Assembly: GCA_002328745.1 (NCBI GenBank)
Contig: DCVQ01000020.1
Location: 221-19,289, forward strand
Reading direction: 5' to 3'
DNA from: Actinobacteria bacterium UBA2184
Lineage (GTDB): Bacteria > Actinomycetota > Coriobacteriia > Anaerosomatales > Anaerosomataceae
DNA length: 19,069 bases
Of the stretch, positions 14,901-19,069 are shown in pieces. The notes beneath the pieces were generated by a model. It was not told the origin of the DNA. It searched no databases and worked only from the letters and a program-made list of their open reading frames with translations. How positions within the stretch are numbered: the first letter of the stretch is position 1; the number at the start of each line of letters is the position of its first letter. Made by a program: the position numbers and the translations under genes.

Positions 14901-15971
14901 CTAGTTGAGGCGGACGTTGTAGACAAGAACGCGTCCTGCCCCCGCATCCGTCACGTACAGCCTGCCGTCCTCACCGACCCAGGTGACGCCCCTCGGGGAG
15001 GCGAGCGGGCCGTCCGGAACGGATTCAGCGTCTATCACGTCTCGACGCACCCCGTCCGCGCCTACGAGGTACACCGCATGGCCGAACGTGTCCACAAGAG
15101 CAAGAGCGTCATCGCTCACCGGAACTATGGCCCTCGGCAGGGCGTAGCGGTCTTCAAAGACCCGAACCTGATCGCCCGTGCGCGCATCGAGCACGACCAC
15201 CCGGCCGCCGTTGGAATCCGCGATGAACAGGCGCCCGTCTAGAAGCGCCACGCCACCCGCGAATGCGAGTGGAGGCTCGAGCGAGCCCCCGATAGCGCGC
15301 ACGAAGGCGCCTTCGGCGTCGTAGACCTTCACCAGCGAGTCGGATGCGTCCACCACATAGAACTCTCCGTCACCGTAGGCGACCGAGATCGGCTGGCCGG
15401 GGGCATCGTCCTTCCCGCCGAGCACCACGAGCGGCTCTGCAGCCTCATCGGCAGGCTCCGCGTCCACGATGATGATGCGGTTTCCGGCCGTGTCGACGAT
15501 AGCGAGACGCTCGCCGGCAGCCACGAGCGCGGATGGATAGACGGCCTGCGCACCTGCCGCCACCGGCAGGGCGATCGAGCCGATGCGCCCACCCGCCTCA
15601 TCGAAGACGCGGACCACTCCGGCGTCTGATTCGGCGACGTACAGGCGGTCGCCGTCCCACGCGATGCCGAGCGGGTTGGCGAGCGCCGGTTCATCGTCCG
15701 CCGGGAATGCACCCGCGAAGCCGACGGTCGCTGTGGTGTCCCCCGGAAGATCGGCGAGCCGCACCCTGCCGGGGTAGCGGCCGGGACGCAGCGACCAGGC
15801 GACGACGGCCGCCGCAACGATCACGATGATGAGCATCGCGATCACGACGGTGCGAGGCTTGACGGCGAATCCGCCCCGCGGCGTGCCGGCCGCGCGCCTA
15901 CGGCGCCGGGCAGGTCGCGGAGCCTCGATGCGCGCCTTCTCGACGCCCCGGGCGTCGTCTGCGGATGTCAC
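14901..15971 (-). CDS. Membrane-anchored NHL-repeat beta-propeller protein
   Basis: The GTG at 15971 is preceded by TAGGAGGCGCTAC, a strong ribosome site, and gives 356 residues. The frame extends upstream to 16055, but that stretch runs into the terminator and lacks a ribosome site. A very basic cytoplasmic N-terminus (PARRRRRAAG) precedes one membrane segment (about 42-61). The rest forms repeated blades with phrases such as NPLGIAWDGDRLYVAES, IVDTAGNRIIIVD, FIADSNGGRVVVLD and YVTDAGAGRVLVYN, about six blades, which is the usual closed propeller. No heme motif or catalytic residue pattern is present. It lies 138 bp upstream of the 19-heme cytochrome and is probably co-transcribed. The role is likely scaffolding or protein binding at the outer face of the membrane (inferred). 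Confidence 0.88.
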   Translation of the reverse strand: MTSADDARGVEKARIEAPRPARRRRRAAGTPRGGFAVKPRTVVIAMLIIVIVAAAVVAWSLRPGRYPGRVRLADLPGDTTATVGFAGAFPADDEPALANPLGIAWDGDRLYVAESDAGVVRVFDEAGGRIGSIALPVAAGAQAVYPSALVAAGERLAIVDTAGNRIIIVDAEPADEAAEPLVVLGGKDDAPGQPISVAYGDGEFYVVDASDSLVKVYDAEGAFVRAIGGSLEPPLAFAGGVALLDGRLFIADSNGGRVVVLDARTGDQVRVFEDRYALPRAIVPVSDDALALVDTFGHAVYLVGADGVRRDVIDAESVPDGPLASPRGVTWVGEDGRLYVTDAGAGRVLVYNVRLN

Positions 15972-16038
15972 GTAGCGCCTCCTACAGGTCGTGCCGTGCG
16001 ATAGGGCGCGGGATACGCGCTCGCGCAAGCGATGGGGC

Positions 16039-16071
16039 AAAAAACGCCGCCGCACGCCGGAGTGCCCGGCG
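16039..16071 (-). terminator. Intrinsic terminator after the anchored multiheme cytochrome
   Basis: On the minus strand CGCCGG and CCGGCG (16055-16060 with 16066-16071) form a perfect 6-bp stem with a five-base loop. TTTTTT follows at 16039-16044 after a ten-base GC-rich stretch, which could form an alternative longer stem (CGCCG with CGGCG). It begins right after the stop at 16076 and separates this unit from the NHL gene at 15971. Confidence 0.65.
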
Positions 16072-16075
16072 CAGG

Positions 16076-17545
16076 CTAGTAGTCTACGCCGACGACGCTC
16101 CCCGGCACCACACCGTGGCAGATCAGGCAGTTGCCATCTCTAGGGTACGGGTAGTGTCGAAGCATGAAGCGATTCGGGGTGCCATGGGGATCGTGGCACG
16201 ACGACGTACAGGTCAGCGCCTCGCGCGAGTTCACGTCGTAGTAGACCGGCCTGACGGGATGCTTGTTGCGGTAGTTGCCTCCCGCCGCATCATCGTAGCC
16301 CGTCCTCGTGTGGCACGGGAAGCACAACTCCGGCTGCACGTCCTTGAGCAGCGGACCGTATTCGGAACCGTGCGGCGTGTGACAGCCCCAGCACGGCGTC
16401 TGGAAGTGCGCTGACCGGTCGTAGGACGCCTGGATGGGTGCCGCGTGGCACTCGTAACACAAGTCGTTGTCTTCAGCGGGAAGCAGCCCTTGATAGTTGG
16501 CCGCGTGCGGATCGTGACAGCCACTGCACACGAGCGAGATGGTGCCCACCGGATGGTGGCTTGCCTTCAGGAAGTCGTCCTGGATCCCTCCGTGGCATTC
16601 GTAGCACAGCGACGGCTGAGCCGCGCGCAGGAGCGGCGTGTAGTCGGAGCCATGAGGCTCGTGACACCCGGTACAGTTGTCGTAGAGGAAGGGGTGGTGC
16701 TGCACGCCGAGGTTCGACAGCCGCGCGACCGTCGGATGGCAGGTGAAGCAAAGATCTCGCTGGTTATCCGCCAGAATGCCCGAATAGCGCGACGAGTGCG
16801 GGTCGTGGCAGTTGGTGCAGAAGCGGCCCTCGACGGGCGCGTGCACCTGCATGCGGTTGAGCTCCGTGCCTATCGGATGACACGTCACGCAGAGGTCTCT
16901 CGGGTCCATGGCGAGGATGGACTTGTAGTCCGAAGCGTGCGGGTTGTGGCAGGTCGTGCAGTATCCGCTCTCGAACGGCGAATGCGGGAACTCCCACGAG
17001 AGCATCGGGCCCATATCGCCGTGGCACATCCAGCAGAGCTGGTCCCCGGGCAACACCAGCTCGGACTCCTCGCCTCGTATCTCAGTCGTCTTGGTGGTCT
17101 TGGTCCCTCCGCCCGACCCGGAACCATCGCCGCCGCCGTCGAAGACATCCAGAACCAGCTTCAGCGGCAGCCACTCCACGAGCGTTCGCGTGCGGTTCCA
17201 GGTCTGGGTGATGCCTTCGATGACGGTCCTGGTCTCGATCTTCCCGTGAGGCGTGTGGCACGTGGTGCACTGCTCGGCCATGAAGGGGTTGTGGACCGCG
17301 GCCATGGAGAACTGCGGGATGAGCTCGCGGTGGCACTGCAGGCATTCGAGATTCTCGGTGACCTGCGTGATGACCTGGTCTCCACCGTGGACCACGAAAG
17401 ACTGCGTGATCGTCGTCGCTGTGCACAGGAACAGCAGGAGGAGAAGGATACCGGCGAAGACGCCGCGGCCTCTCCGGTTGGAGTTGCCGTCGAACGCGGC
17501 CTCATCGGGCACACGAACAGCGCTCTCGACTACCGGCTCGCTCAA
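16076..17545 (-). CDS. Membrane-anchored multiheme cytochrome of doubled-CXXCH repeats
   Basis: The protein has 489 residues. One N-terminal membrane anchor (about 29-48) is followed by a heme pair (CLQCH 68, CTTCH 93), a linker with a Gly/Ser-rich stretch (about 136-150), then a regular array. Each unit of about 48 residues reads CxxCH, a distal His, CxxCHxPH and a Tyr-x-x-[IL]-L stretch. Units begin near 171, 219, 266, 314, 363 and 408, and a last CLICH lies at 473. There are 14 canonical sites plus CTSSCH (446-451, CX3CH) where a normal site is expected. This is the doubled CXXCH family pattern and suggests an elongated, heme-lined rod from the membrane into the wall. The start is TTG at 17545 with GGGGGAGGG just upstream. 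It follows the 7-heme cytochrome by 37 bp. Confidence 0.92.
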   Translation of the reverse strand: MSEPVVESAVRVPDEAAFDGNSNRRGRGVFAGILLLLLFLCTATTITQSFVVHGGDQVITQVTENLECLQCHRELIPQFSMAAVHNPFMAEQCTTCHTPHGKIETRTVIEGITQTWNRTRTLVEWLPLKLVLDVFDGGGDGSGSGGGTKTTKTTEIRGEESELVLPGDQLCWMCHGDMGPMLSWEFPHSPFESGYCTTCHNPHASDYKSILAMDPRDLCVTCHPIGTELNRMQVHAPVEGRFCTNCHDPHSSRYSGILADNQRDLCFTCHPTVARLSNLGVQHHPFLYDNCTGCHEPHGSDYTPLLRAAQPSLCYECHGGIQDDFLKASHHPVGTISLVCSGCHDPHAANYQGLLPAEDNDLCYECHAAPIQASYDRSAHFQTPCWGCHTPHGSEYGPLLKDVQPELCFPCHTRTGYDDAAGGNYRNKHPVRPVYYDVNSREALTCTSSCHDPHGTPNRFMLRHYPYPRDGNCLICHGVVPGSVVGVDY

Positions 17546-17582
17546 CGACCCTCCCCCGGGTGCATGTCTCGCCCTCGTTCGT

Positions 17583-18677
17583 CTAGTCGGGTTGTCCGTG
17601 ACAGTTCAGGCACAGATCGTCGTCGGTCTCTATCAGGAACCGGACGACCTGCGACTCGTGCGGGAACACCTGAAAGCGGGGGTTGTCGCTCACGCCCGCA
17701 CCATCGGTGGCGGTGACGCTGTATACCTCGGTCACCGGGTAGATCTGCTGCGGTACCTCGTCGCCGAGGTTGCGGGCGTCTTCGTGGCACTGCTGGCAGA
17801 TGGGGTAGTGCCCGTCCTGCAGCCCGCTGCGCGGATCCGGCATCACGTAGCCGAAGTTGTTGCGCCCCATAGTGCCCATCTCGGTGGTGGTCGTGAGAGT
17901 GCTCGTCACGCGCGCCACGTTGTCGTAGTAGAAGGGCGCGGTCTGCGTCTGCGACACGCTGGAGTCGACCGGATGGTTCCCGGTGGCGCCGGAGCCAGAC
18001 AGCCGGCCCGCGTGGCACTGGCCGCACCAGTCCGACCCGTACGTGGCGACGTCTGCCGTTGCGCCGGTGGGACGCTGGCGCAGGATCCTGGTCGACGTGA
18101 TCGTGGTATCCACCGATGATCGGGCGCGATCACCCGTGAACGAAGCGACCACGTGCGAGCCGTGAGGGCTGTGGCAGTCGGTGCAAGTGAGGTTGCCGCC
18201 GGAGCCGGTGAAGGTCGTCTCAAGACTGCCTCCCGAGGCGGCATCGCCGCCCGGGATCACGTTCGTCGTACCGACCATGCGATGCGCTGCGTTCACCGTC
18301 AGGCCCTGTGCTGCGATGGCCCCGTACACGCTCGTGCCGCCGGTACCGTCATGGCACGTCTCGCACGTCTCTTTCACCGTCGCCGCAGGGAGGAGCAGCA
18401 CGCTGTCCACGGGAGCCATGTGCACGGCGTGACACGTGACGCACTTGTTGGTCGTCGCAAGATAGCCGCCATGCGGACCCGAACGCTCATCTGCCGCCTG
18501 CGTGCCGTGACACACCCAGCATTCGGTGGTCGGGTCGGGATCGCTCCACGTGTTCACTGCGGGCAGTGAATCCCACTTGCTCGGATCGAGCTCGCTCGGG
18601 TACGCATAGGCGACCCCCGCGAGAGACACCATCGCGGCGGCAGAGAGCACGATGACGATCAGCCGTCTGGCTGTCAC
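17583..18677 (-). CDS. Secreted 7-heme c-type cytochrome
   Basis: The protein has 364 residues. A clear Sec signal peptide (1-25, ending GVAYA) is followed by seven CXXCH sites: CWVCH (53), CVTCH, CETCH, CTDCH, CGQCH, CQQCH and CLNCH near the end. There is no membrane anchor. Residues 66-110 (SGPHGGY, TTNKC, then two heme sites) match the N-terminal part of the cytochrome at the left edge, including a 20-base identical DNA stretch, so the two are paralogs. Unlike that protein, this one has an additional heme site before SGPHGGY. The GTG at 18677 has GGAGA eight bases upstream, with GGGAGG further up. It is the first gene of a two-gene unit with the anchored repeat cytochrome and follows an NHL gene. 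Partners unknown. Confidence 0.92.
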   Translation of the reverse strand: MTARRLIVIVLSAAAMVSLAGVAYAYPSELDPSKWDSLPAVNTWSDPDPTTECWVCHGTQAADERSGPHGGYLATTNKCVTCHAVHMAPVDSVLLLPAATVKETCETCHDGTGGTSVYGAIAAQGLTVNAAHRMVGTTNVIPGGDAASGGSLETTFTGSGGNLTCTDCHSPHGSHVVASFTGDRARSSVDTTITSTRILRQRPTGATADVATYGSDWCGQCHAGRLSGSGATGNHPVDSSVSQTQTAPFYYDNVARVTSTLTTTTEMGTMGRNNFGYVMPDPRSGLQDGHYPICQQCHEDARNLGDEVPQQIYPVTEVYSVTATDGAGVSDNPRFQVFPHESQVVRFLIETDDDLCLNCHGQPD

Positions 18678-18727
18678 GAACCCGGTCTCCGCCTCCCATC
18701 AGGACATGGTGAGCACGCACACGTTCG

Positions 18728-18736
18728 ATGATAACA
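18728..18736 (-). promoter_or_regulatory. Candidate extended -10 promoter of the 7-heme cytochrome
   Basis: On the minus strand TGTTATCAT matches the extended -10 pattern TGnTATAAT with one mismatch in the hexamer. No good -35 is seen, as is common for extended -10 promoters. The transcript would start near 18721, giving a 44-base leader. The element lies between a GCACGC/GCGTGC inverted pair (22 bases apart), which may be chance. Confidence 0.4.
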
Positions 18737-18763
18737 AATAGCGTGCCTGATTCGACAGTCTCA

Positions 18764-19069
18764 TTAATACGTAAGGCGGACCATCTGGAGACGGTCGCCG
18801 CCCTTGTCGGCGAGGAGGATGAAGCCCCGCAGGGTCGTCACATCGTTCGCGAAGTTCATCTGTCCGGGAAGCGTGCCCCGCTCACCGTACCGGCCTATGA
18901 GCGTGCCGTCAGCAGACAGATGCACCAGGTCGGACCTCAACGCGTCCACCACGAGGATGGAGTCGTCCGCGAGCACGGTGATCCCGCGTGGCAGGTCGAA
19001 TATCCGTTCGCTCGGATCCTGGATGCCGCTGGCGATGTGTCCTACCTGCCAGATGACCTCGCCCTCTGG
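18764..19069 (-). CDS. NHL-repeat protein, C-terminal part (start beyond the right edge)
   Basis: The last 101 or so residues are visible, ending MVRLTY with a TAA stop at 18764. The frame is open to the right edge, so the true start is outside; an internal GTG at 18976 is not the start. The visible part shows NHL blade phrases: DLPRGITVLADDSILVVDA, then VHLSADGTLIGRYGERG, GQMNFANDV and LLADKGGDRLQMV. GRYGERG followed by GQ and a residue run like MNFA is also close to the NHL protein at 1129-2604 (WGERGLGQGQLMIP), so the two may be related. No membrane segment or heme site is visible. It lies 86 bp upstream of the 7-heme cytochrome, again pairing an NHL propeller with a multiheme cytochrome. 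Confidence 0.85.
   Translation of the reverse strand, partial: PEGEVIWQVGHIASGIQDPSERIFDLPRGITVLADDSILVVDALRSDLVHLSADGTLIGRYGERGTLPGQMNFANDVTTLRGFILLADKGGDRLQMVRLTY

Noticed and set aside
16039..16055. Upstream extension of the NHL protein to a start at 16055
   Set aside because: The extension runs through the terminator of the previous gene, lacks a ribosome site, and gives an Arg-rich stretch. GTG at 15971 has a strong GGAGG site.
16193..17270. Recurrent GTGGCA/GTGACA words that look like a DNA repeat or binding sites
   Set aside because: They are the reverse complement of Cys-His codons in CXXCH motifs and recur because of the protein repeat.
16445..17716. 423-codon plus-strand open frame opposite the repeat cytochrome
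   Set aside because: It mirrors the repeated heme units of the minus-strand gene, has no domain of its own, and runs past the true gene's start.
1..19069. CRISPR array, tRNA, rRNA, insertion sequence or phage elements
   Set aside because: No direct-repeat array with spacers, no cloverleaf-like segment, and no transposase or integrase was found on either strand.

Overview
The window is GC-rich and almost entirely coding. Sixteen genes are visible, two of them cut by the window edges, and fifteen lie on the minus strand. It is dominated by multiheme c-type cytochromes: six genes carry 64 canonical CXXCH motifs between them, plus four non-canonical ones. Three NHL beta-propeller proteins, a System II (CcsA/ResB) cytochrome c maturation pair, two lipoproteins and a Rex-like regulator accompany them. 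The Rex-type regulator, System II maturation, N-terminal membrane anchors, good Shine-Dalgarno sites with GTG/TTG starts and high GC together suggest an anaerobic, cytochrome-rich Gram-positive actinobacterium, of the Coriobacteriia/Anaerosomatales (OPB41) or Geothermincolia type. That placement is an inference from gene content. No rRNA or marker gene is present to prove it.

Layout, in transcription order from the right edge. (a) 19069-18764: the C-terminus of an NHL protein. (b) 18677-16076: a secreted 7-heme cytochrome followed by a membrane-anchored cytochrome with 14 (or 15) hemes built from repeated doubled-CXXCH units, ending at a T-tract terminator. (c) 15971-8788: an anchored NHL protein, a 1085-residue secreted 19-heme cytochrome, ResB, CcsA and an NTF2-like lipoprotein, ending at a weak terminator. 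(d) 8647-7991: a Rex-family regulator lacking the glycine-rich dinucleotide loop, with its own promoter. (e) 7369-7974: a plus-strand lipoprotein, the only gene on that strand, divergent from (f). (f) 7267-1129: an O-antigen-ligase-like membrane protein, two tandem NapC/NirT-like 12-heme-site cytochromes, an anchored TPR protein and a two-TM NHL protein, ending at a strong terminator. (g) 881 to the left edge: another secreted cytochrome, paralogous to the 7-heme protein of (b).

A plausible working model is an envelope electron conduit of a Gram-positive cell. The NapC/NirT-like anchors would take electrons at the membrane, the anchored repeat cytochrome would carry them across the wall, and the secreted cytochromes would form the outer part. 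NHL propellers and the TPR protein could act as scaffolds, CcsA/ResB would attach the hemes, and the ligase-like protein could add surface glycan. The roles of individual cytochromes, and the direction of electron flow, cannot be read from the sequence.

The points most worth following up are the 12-site cytochrome in which three heme sites have become CX3CH or CXCH, the Rex-like protein with a missing NAD loop and a cysteine-rich C-terminus, and the repeated pairing of NHL propellers with multiheme cytochromes. No tRNA, rRNA, CRISPR array, insertion sequence or stretch over 300 bases without a gene was seen.
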